From Orlajensenia flava (GTDB lineage Bacteria; Actinomycetota; Actinomycetes; Actinomycetales; Microbacteriaceae), in NCBI RefSeq assembly GCF_004801905.1, contig NZ_SSSN01000011.1:1-64000 (forward strand): a stretch of 64,000 nucleotides of DNA, read 5' to 3'. Below the pieces are notes generated by a model. It had not been told where the DNA came from. It worked only from the letters and a program-made list of their open reading frames with translations, and did not search any database. How positions within the stretch are numbered: the stretch's first letter is position 1; each line of letters begins with the position of its first letter. Of this stretch, positions 8,175 to 18,287 are shown one piece after another. Both the position numbers and the translations under genes were made by a program.

Positions 8175-8627
8175 TCACCCCTCCGGTCCGCCGATCTGCT
8201 CAGCCAGGGCGACGATGATGCCCGCTGGCCCGCGCAGATAACAGAGCCGATACTGGTCCTCGTATCGGGCGATCTCGTCCAGGAGCTCGGCGCCATGCGA
8301 CTCCAGGCGGGCCACGGTCTCGTCGATGTCGTCGACGGCGAACATCACGCGATGAAGACCGAGCGTGTTCGGCGCCGGGTTCTGGGGCGTCGCGGCGATC
8401 GCCTCGGGGAAATCGTTTCGGGTGAGCTCCAACCGGCCGGGTCCGTCGGCGATGCGCATCATCGCGATCTCGCTGCGCACTCCGTCGATGCCGACGGTCC
8501 GGTCCGCGAAGGCACCCTCGACGTGAGACCGGCCCTCCAACTCCATGCCGAGCTCGGTGAAGAACGCGATCGCCGCGTCGAGGTCGTCGACAACGATGGC
8601 GATATTGTCCAGGCGCAGAACGGTCAT
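8175..8627 (-). CDS. VOC (glyoxalase/dioxygenase superfamily) protein
   Basis: A 150-residue vicinal-oxygen-chelate protein with two beta-alpha-beta-beta-beta modules: LDNIAIVVDDLDAAIAFF at the start and LHRVMFAVDDIDETVARLESHG in the second half, ending YLRGPAGIIVALAEQIG. Substrate unknown. It is the first gene of the five-gene operon ending with gadB. Its ATG lies 7 nt after a good -10 box, so the message is probably leaderless; the frame upstream to 8684 is not used. Confidence 0.88.
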   Translation of the reverse strand: MTVLRLDNIAIVVDDLDAAIAFFTELGMELEGRSHVEGAFADRTVGIDGVRSEIAMMRIADGPGRLELTRNDFPEAIAATPQNPAPNTLGLHRVMFAVDDIDETVARLESHGAELLDEIARYEDQYRLCYLRGPAGIIVALAEQIGGPEG

Positions 8628-8663
8628 GCCCTCGAGACTATGGGCGTGGTATCCGGGTGTCGA
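8628..8663 (-). promoter_or_regulatory. Promoter of the VOC-gadB operon
   Basis: On the minus strand: -35 TCGACA (8663-8658), 17-nt spacer, -10 TAGTCT (8640-8635), 7 nt, then the ATG at 8627. The best complete sigma-A-type promoter in the window, with leaderless geometry. Confidence 0.7.
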
Positions 8664-8713
8664 CTGCTTCGACGACCGTGACATCCGGCGGCGATGAGAG
8701 GAGTCTGGTGGGC

Positions 8714-9247
8714 ATGGGAACAGTGAAGATCTCGTTCGACATGACCCTCGACGGCGTGTTCGATCAGATGGACAAGTGGTTCGATCCCGGCGACCCGGGC
8801 CTGCAGCGCGCCTCCGACGAGCTCGTCTTCGGCGCCGACGCGGTGCTGATCGGTCGGGAGACCTACGAGTTCTTCCGCGAGTACTGGCCGACGCAGACGG
8901 ATGATCGCGGCTTCGCCGCGCACTACAACGCCCTGCCGAAGTACGTCGCCTCGCGAACGCTGTCGGGCCCGCTCGACTGGAACGCGACGCTCATCGACGG
9001 GGACGTGGCCGATGCGGTACGCGGACTGCGCGACCGGTACGGGTCGCTCATCTCGCATGGTTATGGCGAACTGGCTGCGACGCTCATGGATGCGGGGCTG
9101 GTCGATGAGGTGCGCGCCGGCATCCATCCGTTCCTCATCGGCGACGCGGAGGTTCGGCTGACGACGCCGCATCCGGTCGGCCTGAGACTGCTCGGCGTGG
9201 AGAGCTACGACTCGGGCGTCATCGCCGCACGCTACGCGCCGAGGTAG
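8714..9247 (+). CDS. Dihydrofolate reductase family protein (RibD C-terminal type)
   Basis: A 177-residue protein of the DHFR/RibD-C superfamily: MTLDGVFDQMDKWFD at the start, VLIGRETYEFFREYWP, YVASRTLSGPLDWNATLIDGDV and SHGYGELAATLMDAGLVDEVR, the usual NADPH-binding pattern. These stand-alone members are reductases of unknown substrate. GAGAGGAG lies 10 nt before ATG 8714; GTG 8708, two codons earlier, is equally possible. Divergent from the VOC-gadB operon; no co-transcribed partner. Confidence 0.83.
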   Translation: MGTVKISFDMTLDGVFDQMDKWFDPGDPGLQRASDELVFGADAVLIGRETYEFFREYWPTQTDDRGFAAHYNALPKYVASRTLSGPLDWNATLIDGDVADAVRGLRDRYGSLISHGYGELAATLMDAGLVDEVRAGIHPFLIGDAEVRLTTPHPVGLRLLGVESYDSGVIAARYAPR

Positions 9248-9264
9248 CGAGTTCGATCGTCCGC

Positions 9265-9585
9265 TCAGGCCTGCGACCGCTTCGTCTGCGGGGCGCGGAT
9301 GCTGCCGGGTAGGAATGGTAGCGCCGGTGCTCGATAGACGAGTGCCGGGGCCTGGTGTGGTTCGACGGCCCGTTCGGCTCGGCCGAAGCGCCACATCCGG
9401 TTGAAGAGGAACACGGCCAGCGTGACCGTCTCATCCGCCGGGACCTGCCACGTGCCGACTCCCCACTGCGCCGGATGACCGCGCCCGTCGACCACGACGG
9501 TCGGCTTGATGCCCCAGTACAGCGCGAACCACGGCTTGTGAAGGGTGAGGTCGACGCGTCGGGTCGCGCGGTCGTCGGTACTCAA
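9265..9585 (-). CDS. Conserved-looking hypothetical protein
   Basis: About 106 residues from a TTG at 9585 (STDDRATRRVDLTLHKPWFALYWG). The core GRGHPAQWGVGTWQVPADETVTLAVFLFNRMWRFG is Trp-rich and looks folded. I do not recognise the family. No normal start codon with a ribosome site exists; the TTG overlaps the stop of an 11-codon ORF that itself follows a perfect TAGAAT box. Either the TTG start is coupled to that ORF, or a frameshift has separated the N-terminus. The C-terminus (APQTKRSQA) is Arg/Pro-rich. Confidence 0.5.
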   Translation of the reverse strand: MSTDDRATRRVDLTLHKPWFALYWGIKPTVVVDGRGHPAQWGVGTWQVPADETVTLAVFLFNRMWRFGRAERAVEPHQAPALVYRAPALPFLPGSIRAPQTKRSQA

Positions 9586-9617
9586 CGGATCTTGCCGTGG
9601 GTCGCGTCCGTGTGCAC
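9582..9617 (-). CDS. 11-codon leaderless ORF before the hypothetical gene
   Basis: Encodes MHTDATHGKIR from GTG 9617, placed 6 nt after TAGAAT. Its TGA overlaps the TTG of the following frame (TTGA). It could be a leader peptide giving coupled translation, or the true N-terminus of the next protein separated by a one-base shift. Neither can be decided from one sequence. Confidence 0.35.
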   Translation of the reverse strand: MHTDATHGKIR

Positions 9618-9629
9618 GGCCCGATTCTA
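9618..9629 (-). promoter_or_regulatory. Leaderless -10 box TAGAAT
   Basis: TAGAAT (minus strand 9629-9624) followed by 6 nt and GTG. No clear -35. Confidence 0.45.
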
Positions 9630-9665
9630 AGCGTGGAGTCGGCCGCGGATGGGGGATGCCGCAGA

Positions 9666-9722
9666 CCGCTGGACAGTTGTTGTCGTTCGCGCCGCCCGAA
9701 CAGGACATCTAGCGCCCAACGG
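9666..9722. repeat. Dispersed palindromic repeat, copy 1
   Basis: A 57-bp imperfect palindrome: left arm CCGCTGGACAGTTGTTGTC, right arm GGACATCTAGCGCCCAACGG. It has the same arms as copy 2 (9740-9795) and copy 3 (47920-47980). Confidence 0.7.
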
Positions 9723-9739
9723 TTCGCGAGCCCGGCCAT

Positions 9740-9795
9740 CCGCTGGGCAGTTGTTGCCCTCCCAGCGTGCGAACCGGACATCTAGTGCCCAACGG
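9740..9795. repeat. Dispersed palindromic repeat, copy 2
   Basis: A 56-bp element: left arm CCGCTGGGCAGTTGTTGCC, right arm GGACATCTAGTGCCCAACGG. It is in the same orientation as copy 1, 74 bp downstream. A GTG inside it begins an open frame into clp, but that is not the true start. Confidence 0.7.
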
Positions 9796-9855
9796 ATCGT
9801 CGACTTCGGACGAGGCCGCCCTACCCGGGAATACGAACGCGGCGCCCGCGTTGGA

Positions 9856-9876
9856 CTTGAGTGCAACACACTCAAG
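9856..9876. promoter_or_regulatory. HAIR operator (HspR binding site)
   Basis: Exact match to the HspR-associated inverted repeat: CTTGAGT (9856-9862), 7 nt, ACTCAAG (9870-9876), ending 19 bp before the clp start codon. By established knowledge HspR with DnaK represses heat-shock genes in actinobacteria through this site. Confidence 0.92.
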
Positions 9877-9895
9877 TTTCAACCAGGAGGCGTTC

Positions 9896-12460
<2,565 letters not shown>

Positions 12461-12470
12461 TCGGCTCTTC

Positions 12471-12506
12471 GAGAACGCCCGGCTCCTGTGGGGACCGGGC
12501 GTTCTC
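12471..12506 (+). terminator. Terminator of the clp gene
   Basis: Perfect 12-bp inverted repeat GAGAACGCCCGG (12471-12482) and CCGGGCGTTCTC (12495-12506), 12-nt loop, starting 10 bp after the clp stop. No T run follows. Confidence 0.75.
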
Positions 12507-12509
12507 GCT

Positions 12510-12932
12510 GTGTCACTTCCCACCGACGCCGTGGATCACGTGTCGTGCGCCAACGGCATCCAGCGCGTGGTCATCCGTCACGACGGCAAGATCATGTCGC
12601 TCGGCACTACCGAGCGCACCTTCAATCGGGGCCAGCGCCGAGCGATCATCGCCCGGGACGGGGGCTGCATCATCTGCGGCGAGGCGGCATGGGCCTGCGA
12701 GGTCCACCATCACATCGGGTGGGCGCGAGACAGACGCACTCACGTCGACAATGGCGTGCTGCTGTGCTGGTTTCATCACCGCACGATCGACACCTCGGGG
12801 TGGCGCATCCGCATGGTGGAGGGATGCCCGCAGGTCATGCCACCGCCGTGGCTCGGACCGCAGGTGTGGATGCCCACTCGCGGCTCCGCCACCCGACGGA
12901 TCGCAGCCCTCGCGGAGAGGCTGCGGCAGTGA
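12510..12932 (+). pseudogene. C-terminal fragment of a DUF222/HNH endonuclease-like protein
   Basis: About 140 residues matching the C-terminal third of the ~450-residue HNH proteins (DUF222 type) common in Actinomycetota: ERTFNRGQRRAIIARDGGC, EVHHHIGWARDRRTHVDNG and LLCWFHHRTIDTSGW. The HNH histidines are present, but the usual second-metal segment is shortened (CIICGEAAW). The DUF222 half is missing. The only in-frame start, GTG 12510, abuts the clp terminator with no ribosome site. It is most likely a decayed remnant left by recombination between the many copies these genomes carry, though a short functional HNH protein cannot be excluded. Confidence 0.65.
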
Positions 12933-12938
12933 GGGGTG

Positions 12939-13652
12939 TCAGGCGATCTCGTCGATCTGATGGGTTTCACCCGCAACGGCGCCAGTTGAATAGCTCGCGT
13001 CGACAAGGATCGGCAGATGGTCCGACGAACCCCGGGGAAGCGTCTCGACGCTGTCGATGTCGAGTCCCACCGAAGTGGCCAGATCGAAGTGCCCGCGGAA
13101 CACCTTGTAGCGCGTGTACGTGCGGCTGTCGCTCAGCGTGAGCTCGTATCCCACCTCGCGCACCTTCTCAGCCAGGTTGTCCTTGAAGATCGGGTAGTTG
13201 TAGTCGCCGACCATGAGGGTCGGCAGGCCCGGCCCGAGCAGCTGGAGCTCGCCGAGGGCCGCCTTGATCTGGTGGCGACGCAACGAGTTGAGAGCGGTGA
13301 GAGGGGCGGCGTGGAAGGAGGCGACGACGAGTTCCCGGTCGGCATGACGATCAAGGAGGCGAACACCGACGAGACGCTCATGGGCGGGCTTGGCCACTCG
13401 ATCGTGGAGGGACTTTTTCAGTGCGATGGCACGGACATCCCGCAGCTCGTAGCTGTCGGCTCGGTAGTACACGGCGAGACCGAGACGGTTGGCCGTCGTC
13501 GACCGGGCGAGCTCCAGCCGTCCGAAGTGCCGTGGCAGATCAGCCGTGTCGATCTCCTGAACGCAGATCAGATCGGGCGAGTAGCGCTCGTCGAGTTCGA
13601 CGAGTTCACCGACGGCCCGGTGCTTGCGGAGGTTGTAACTGATCACCTTCAT
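12939..13652 (-). CDS. Endonuclease/exonuclease/phosphatase family protein
   Basis: A 237-residue EEP-fold protein: MKVISYNLRKH (first metal-site Asn), LICVQEID (catalytic Glu), FHAAPLTALN, MVGDYNYPIFKD (GDxN motif) and SSDHLPILVDAS (terminal DH motif). The set is complete, so a Mg2+-dependent phosphodiesterase or nuclease is expected; substrate unknown. ATG 13652 lies 7 nt after TAAGCT, supporting it over the ATG 11 codons upstream (13685). No signal peptide, so cytosolic. Monocistronic. Confidence 0.83.
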   Translation of the reverse strand: MKVISYNLRKHRAVGELVELDERYSPDLICVQEIDTADLPRHFGRLELARSTTANRLGLAVYYRADSYELRDVRAIALKKSLHDRVAKPAHERLVGVRLLDRHADRELVVASFHAAPLTALNSLRRHQIKAALGELQLLGPGLPTLMVGDYNYPIFKDNLAEKVREVGYELTLSDSRTYTRYKVFRGHFDLATSVGLDIDSVETLPRGSSDHLPILVDASYSTGAVAGETHQIDEIA

Positions 13653-13665
13653 CGCGCCAAGCTTA
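13653..13665 (-). promoter_or_regulatory. Leaderless -10 box TAAGCT
   Basis: TAAGCT (minus strand 13665-13660), 7 nt, ATG 13652. No good -35. Confidence 0.45.
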
Positions 13666-13715
13666 TGCAGAACGAGCGAGGCCATCGTTCTCGTTGCGTG
13701 AACACTGTGCGGACG

Positions 13716-14948
13716 CTAAGCCACCCGGACGACTCCACCGCGGAGGTCGAGGGCGTTCTCGCGTACGAGGGCCAGGGCGTGTTCGACCGCCCCGATACGC
13801 ACCGCATCCTGCTTCAACGACGACGCGAGCAGCTGCGGAACGGTCGGATCGTCGCTCGAGGCCAGGATCACCGCGGCACGGTCTATGACGTCGGGAAGAG
13901 TCTCCGCCACGGCGCCGCCGACGACGATGCGGTCGACATCCAGCAGATCTCCGAGCACGAGGCAGATGCGCGCGAGTCGGTCAGCGAGGCGGTCGATGAT
14001 GCGTGTGGCCACGGCATCACCGGCATGCGCGGCCGTGGCGACATCGTTCTCGTCGGGCGACTCGTGATGAGCGAGCGCGCCACCCTCGCCGGCCGCGACG
14101 GCCTCCGCAGCCCACTGCCGGGCGAGGAGTGCCAAGCCGTCGGCCGAACGCACGCCCTCGACGTGGTCGAGGAAGCGCATCTCGCCGGCGCCGCCCCGCC
14201 GACCCCGGATGAGCCTTCGGTCCACCATCAACCCCGCTCCGATGCCTTCGCCGACCAGGAGGGCGATGAACGAGTCGACGTCATGGCCGAGCCCGGTCAG
14301 CGCCGCCTGTTCCGCGATCGCGGCGAGGTTGGCGTCGTTCTCGATCGCCACGATCGGGGCGACTCCGGCGACGGCCTCGGCGAGGCGAGGGTTCATGATG
14401 CGCCAGAAGCCGGTCTCGTCCTCGGGCGAGAATCCCGCGGAGTCCACAGGGGCGGGCACGGCTATCGACACCGCCAGCACGTCGCGATCCGTTGCGCCCG
14501 ACCGCGCGATGACGTCGTCGACGAGACGTCGGGCGAGCGCGCGACGTTCTTCCGCATCCGCCGCCCCGTCGCCGAGCGGAGGGAAACGCGCCGGAATCCG
14601 CATCGAGCTCTCGGCGACCACCCGACCGCGCAGGTCGGCTGACACCGCCGACATCCGATCGAAGCCGGCGTCGAGGCCGACCACGATCCCGGCACGGTCA
14701 CGGAGCGCGTAGCGGCGAGCCGGGCGGCCCTTCGCGTAGTCGCCGGCCGCGCGCGCATCGCTGAGCTCCTCGAGCCAGCCGTCACGGACGAGGGCATCGC
14801 ACACGTCGATCACGGTGGTGCGCGTCAGGCCGACGCCGGTCATCGCATCCGACGCGGTGAAAGCACTCGTCTCCCACGCATACGCCAGCATGCGCCGGGC
14901 GTTGAGCGCGCGCAGTACCTGCGGCGACCGCGCTGCCTCGTTATCCAC
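13716..14948 (-). CDS. ROK-family transcriptional repressor of the adjacent sugar operon
   Basis: About 410 residues: an N-terminal winged helix (~10-80, FTASDAMTGVGLTRTTVIDVC) and a C-terminal ROK fold (GLDAGFDRMSAVSAD, IENDANLAAIAEQ, LLVGEGIGAGLMVD, DRIVVGGAVAETL). The ROK zinc motif (CxCGxxGC) is absent and the phosphate-binding DxGxT is replaced by DAGFD, so it is a sensor rather than a kinase. It is divergent from the ABC operon with a palindrome between, as for XylR/NagC-type repressors; the ligand is probably a sugar taken up by that importer. Start uncertain: GTG 14948 (AAGGG upstream) or ATG 14981 next to the operator. Confidence 0.83.
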   Translation of the reverse strand: MDNEAARSPQVLRALNARRMLAYAWETSAFTASDAMTGVGLTRTTVIDVCDALVRDGWLEELSDARAAGDYAKGRPARRYALRDRAGIVVGLDAGFDRMSAVSADLRGRVVAESSMRIPARFPPLGDGAADAEERRALARRLVDDVIARSGATDRDVLAVSIAVPAPVDSAGFSPEDETGFWRIMNPRLAEAVAGVAPIVAIENDANLAAIAEQAALTGLGHDVDSFIALLVGEGIGAGLMVDRRLIRGRRGGAGEMRFLDHVEGVRSADGLALLARQWAAEAVAAGEGGALAHHESPDENDVATAAHAGDAVATRIIDRLADRLARICLVLGDLLDVDRIVVGGAVAETLPDVIDRAAVILASSDDPTVPQLLASSLKQDAVRIGAVEHALALVRENALDLRGGVVRVA

Positions 14949-14981
14949 CAGACCCTTGACCTTTCCGCAACCCAAGAGCAT

Positions 14982-15003
14982 TATTTACGACACGCAGTAA
15001 ATA
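14982..15003. promoter_or_regulatory. Probable ROK operator between divergent promoters
   Basis: Perfect AT-rich inverted repeat TATTTAC (14982-14988), 8 nt, GTAAATA (14997-15003), in the only AT-rich stretch between the ROK gene and the sugar operon. A further TAAATAA follows at 15011-15017. Position and symmetry fit a repressor site acting on both genes. Confidence 0.65.
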
Positions 15004-15062
15004 TACGCTCTAAATAAACTCAGGACGGCCCACGGAGGTCCGTTCACCAGGGAGACGACGAC

Positions 15063-16337
15063 GTGGCCCAGAGAACAGCCGGGCGCTTCCGGCGCGTACG
15101 CATCGGCATCGCCGTGGCAACCGCCGCGGCCGTGGCCCTCGCCCTCGGCGGGTGCGCCAGTGCAGCGGGTGGCCCAGCGAACATCACCTTCTTCCTCAGC
15201 AAGCCCGAGGCGATCCCGTACTTCCAGAACGTCGTGAAGGACTTCAACTCCTCGCAGACCGGAGTGCACGTCACGCTCGACTCGGCGTCGAGCCTGTCGG
15301 CGGGCTTCCTCCGCGGCAATCCGCCCGACGTCGGGCTGCTCAACTACAACATGGAGATGGCGCGGTTCCAGGAGCGCGGGGCGCTCTCGGATCTCTCCGA
15401 CATGCCGGAGGCGTCGCGCATCCGTCCGGATGTCCAGGCGCTCGTCGACCAGTTGCCCTCCTACCCCGGCCGCACGAGCGTGCTGCCCTACTCGGTCGCG
15501 GCGGAGTCGGTCATCTACAACAAGAAGATCTTCGCCGACAACGACATCGCGGTGCCGACCACCTGGGACGAGCTGATCGCGGCGTGCGACAAGCTGAAGG
15601 CCGCGGGTGTCACACCGATCTACAGCACGTTCAAGGACCCGTGGACCGTCGCCCAAGGACTGTTCGACTACACCGTCGGCGGCTCGATCGACGTCGCCGG
15701 CTTCTACAAGAAGCTGAACAAGGAGGGCACTGCGGTCGGCCCGAACTCGAGCGTCTCGTTCGAGAAGACGCTGCAGAAGCCGGTCGATCGCATGAACCAG
15801 CTCGCCGCCTACTCGAACAAGGACGCGCCCAGCCGTGGCTACGGCGACGGCAACGTGGCGTTCGCCAAGGGCGAGGCGGCCATGTACATGCAGGGGCCGT
15901 GGGCACTCGGCGAGATCGCCAAGACCAATCCCGACCTCAAGCTCGGCACGTTCCCGCTGCCGATGACCAACGATCCGGGCGACCTCAAGGTGCGCGTCAA
16001 CCTCGACCTGGCGCTCTGGGTGCCCGAGGCGAGCGACAACAAGCCGGCTGCGCGCCAGTTCGTCTCGTATCTGATGCAGCAGAAGGTGATGGACGCATAC
16101 AACGCCGCCTATCTCGGTTTCGGCACGACGACGGATGCCGCACCGGCGACGGATGATCGCATCACCGGCATGCAGAAGTACTACGACGACGGTCGCTTCT
16201 ACCAGGGAGCCTCGAAGTTCATCCAACTGAGCATCCCGACCGAGAACTACCTGCAGTCCATCGTCACGGGGGCGAACGCCGAGAAGACGCTCTCCCAACT
16301 CGACGCCGACTGGGCCAGGCTCGCCCTTCGCGGGTGA
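15063..16337 (+). CDS. Sugar ABC importer, lipoprotein substrate-binding protein
   Basis: A 424-residue extracellular solute-binding protein (SBP family 1). A basic N-terminus and hydrophobic stretch end in the lipobox L-G-G-C with Cys31, so it is lipid-anchored outside the membrane. The mature part shows the pattern of oligosaccharide binders: ITFFLSKPEAIPYFQNVVKDF, LPYSVAAESVIYNKKIF and AAMYMQGPWALGEI. GTG 15063 has AGGGAG upstream. First gene of an operon with two permeases and a GH13 enzyme; that enzyme suggests an alpha-glucoside (malto- or isomalto-oligosaccharide, trehalose, sucrose) as ligand. Likely repressed by the divergent ROK protein. Confidence 0.93.
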   Translation: MAQRTAGRFRRVRIGIAVATAAAVALALGGCASAAGGPANITFFLSKPEAIPYFQNVVKDFNSSQTGVHVTLDSASSLSAGFLRGNPPDVGLLNYNMEMARFQERGALSDLSDMPEASRIRPDVQALVDQLPSYPGRTSVLPYSVAAESVIYNKKIFADNDIAVPTTWDELIAACDKLKAAGVTPIYSTFKDPWTVAQGLFDYTVGGSIDVAGFYKKLNKEGTAVGPNSSVSFEKTLQKPVDRMNQLAAYSNKDAPSRGYGDGNVAFAKGEAAMYMQGPWALGEIAKTNPDLKLGTFPLPMTNDPGDLKVRVNLDLALWVPEASDNKPAARQFVSYLMQQKVMDAYNAAYLGFGTTTDAAPATDDRITGMQKYYDDGRFYQGASKFIQLSIPTENYLQSIVTGANAEKTLSQLDADWARLALRG

Positions 16338-16365
16338 CGAGACGGTTACCTGAGAGGACACCACG

Positions 16366-17331
16366 ATGACGACAGAGACCCTTCCCTCGACGCATCCGGC
16401 CGGGCGCAGCGCGACCTCGGAGGATGGCGCGACGACCACCACAGCGCCGCCGCGGGCCGCCGCGCGCACCAGGCTGAAAACCGAGGGCATCTACCTCTGG
16501 TTCCTCGTTCCGACGCTCGTGCTGTTCACGCTGGCCATCACGGTTCCCGCGATCCTCGGAATCTTCTACAGCTTCACCAACTTCATCGGCTTCGGTGAGT
16601 GGAAGTTCATCGGGCTGACCAACTACATCGCCGTGTTCTCCGACCCGGCCGTGCTCTCGAGCTACCTGTTCACGTTCGGGTTCGCCATCGTGACGGTCAT
16701 CATCGTGAACGTCATCGCATTCCTCCTGGCGGTCGGGCTGACGTCGCAGATCCGCGTGAAGACAGGGCTTCGGGCGGTCTTCGTCATCCCGATGGTCATC
16801 TCGGGCATCGTCATCGCCTACGTGTTCAACTTCCTGTTCTCGAACTCGCTGCCCGCCTTCGCCACCTCGATCGGATTCGGGCCCCTGCAGGAGTCGATCC
16901 TCGCCAACCCCGACCTGGCGTGGCTGGCGATCGTCCTCGTCGCCGCCTGGCAGTCCATTCCCGGCACCCTGCTCATCTACATCGCCGGTCTGCTCTCCAT
17001 CCCCGGCGAGGTGTACGAGGCTTCAGCGATCGACGGCGCCAAGCCGCTGCGGCAGCTCTGGTCGGTCACCCTCCCGCTCGTCGCGGGCTACGTGGTGATC
17101 AACACGATCCTCGGGTTCAAGAACTTCCTGAACGTGTACGACGTGATCGTCGGACTCACCAACGGCGGCCCAGGCACGGCGACGCGCAGCATCGCCATGA
17201 CGATCTTCACCGGCTTCACCGGCGGCGACTACGCGTACCAGATGGCGAACGCGACGATCTTCTTCATCATCGCCGTGCTCATCTCCGTACTTCAACTCCG
17301 GCTCACCCGCGGAAGGGCGGCAATCGCATGA
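16366..17331 (+). CDS. Sugar ABC importer permease 1 (MalF-like)
   Basis: A 321-residue membrane protein with six predicted helices after a ~40-residue Ala/Thr-rich cytoplasmic N-terminus. The binding-protein-dependent permease loop is YEASAIDGAKPLRQLWSVTLP (EAA motif with conserved G), contacting the ATPase. GAGAGGA lies 8 nt upstream of the ATG. The stop overlaps permease 2 by 4 nt. No ATPase is encoded in the operon, so a shared MsiK-type ATPase elsewhere is expected, as is usual for actinobacterial sugar importers. Confidence 0.93.
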   Translation: MTTETLPSTHPAGRSATSEDGATTTTAPPRAAARTRLKTEGIYLWFLVPTLVLFTLAITVPAILGIFYSFTNFIGFGEWKFIGLTNYIAVFSDPAVLSSYLFTFGFAIVTVIIVNVIAFLLAVGLTSQIRVKTGLRAVFVIPMVISGIVIAYVFNFLFSNSLPAFATSIGFGPLQESILANPDLAWLAIVLVAAWQSIPGTLLIYIAGLLSIPGEVYEASAIDGAKPLRQLWSVTLPLVAGYVVINTILGFKNFLNVYDVIVGLTNGGPGTATRSIAMTIFTGFTGGDYAYQMANATIFFIIAVLISVLQLRLTRGRAAIA

Positions 17332-18245
17332 GCACCCAGGCAGCAGCAAGCATCCCCCTCGGCGACGCACGACGCGTCGCTCGAGAGGCCAGCGTCACCC
17401 GCCGACGCCGTGGCCGGGTCGGTCAGGAGCGCACCAACTGGGGCACGACGATCGTCCTGTTCCTGTGCGCGCTCACGGTGCTCGTTCCGCTGTACGTGAC
17501 GATCTCGATGTCGCTCAAGTCGACGGCGCAGGCGGTGGACGGCAACGCCTTCTCGCTCCCGTCTCCGATCGACTTCTCCGGGTTCTCGAAGGCGTGGGCG
17601 CTGACCAACTTCCCGGTCGCGTTCACCATCTCGATCCTCGTCACGGCGGCATCCGTCATCGGCACCGTCCTGCTGGCCGCGCTCGCGTCGTACGCCATCG
17701 CCCGCAACTGGGACCGCAAGTTCTTCCGGTACTCGTTCTTCTACCTGCTGGCCGCGATGTTCCTGCCCTTCCCCGTGGTGGCACTGCCGCAGATCCAGCT
17801 GACCGGCCTGCTCGGGCTGGCGAACCCGCTGGGCGTCATCATCCTGCACATCATGTTCCAGCTCTCTTTCAGCATCCTGCTGTTCACGGCGTTCCTCCGC
17901 TCGATTCCGCTGGAGCTCGAGGAGAGTGCGCGCATCGACGGGGCCACGACCGGCCAGACGTTCTGGCGACTGGTGTTCCCGCTGCTCGCACCGATGAGTG
18001 CGACGGTCGGCATCTTCGCCTTCCTCGCCTCGTGGAACGACTTCATGATGCCGTCGCTGATCATCGCCGACTCGAGCATGCAGACGCTGCCGGTCGTGCA
18101 GCAGATCTTCCAGACCCAGTTCAGCAACAACTACAACGTCTCGTTCGCGTCGTATCTCATGGCCATGGCGCCCGCCATCATCGCCTACCTGTTCACGCAG
18201 CGCTGGGTGATGGAGGGCGTGACGCAGGGCGCCGTCAAGGGATGA
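17328..18245 (+). CDS. Sugar ABC importer permease 2 (MalG-like)
   Basis: A 305-residue permease with six helices and the EAA loop LEESARIDGATTGQTFWRLVF. ATG 17328 overlaps the previous stop (ATGA), which fixes the start; the much longer frame back to 16599 is a shadow of permease 1. It pairs with permease 1 to form the membrane channel. It is followed by the GH13 gene after 42 nt. Confidence 0.93.
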   Translation: MSTQAAASIPLGDARRVAREASVTRRRRGRVGQERTNWGTTIVLFLCALTVLVPLYVTISMSLKSTAQAVDGNAFSLPSPIDFSGFSKAWALTNFPVAFTISILVTAASVIGTVLLAALASYAIARNWDRKFFRYSFFYLLAAMFLPFPVVALPQIQLTGLLGLANPLGVIILHIMFQLSFSILLFTAFLRSIPLELEESARIDGATTGQTFWRLVFPLLAPMSATVGIFAFLASWNDFMMPSLIIADSSMQTLPVVQQIFQTQFSNNYNVSFASYLMAMAPAIIAYLFTQRWVMEGVTQGAVKG

Positions 18246-18287
18246 GGACCGCCGCGCGAGCACTCCACCCGTGAAAGGACGAGAACC

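Noticed and set aside
9767-9895. 43-codon upstream extension of the clp gene from GTG 9767
   Set aside because: It lies in a palindromic repeat and reads through the HAIR operator; AGGAGG marks GTG 9896.
12510-12932. Active homing endonuclease or insertion sequence
   Set aside because: Only a C-terminal HNH fragment; no terminal inverted repeats, target duplication or transposase.
13017-14642. 541-residue plus-strand frame opposite the EEP and ROK genes
   Set aside because: Composition of a shadow frame and it spans the ends of two real convergent-strand genes.
16599-17327. N-terminal extension of permease 2
   Set aside because: It is the out-of-frame reading of permease 1; ATG 17328 overlaps the preceding stop as usual for coupled genes.
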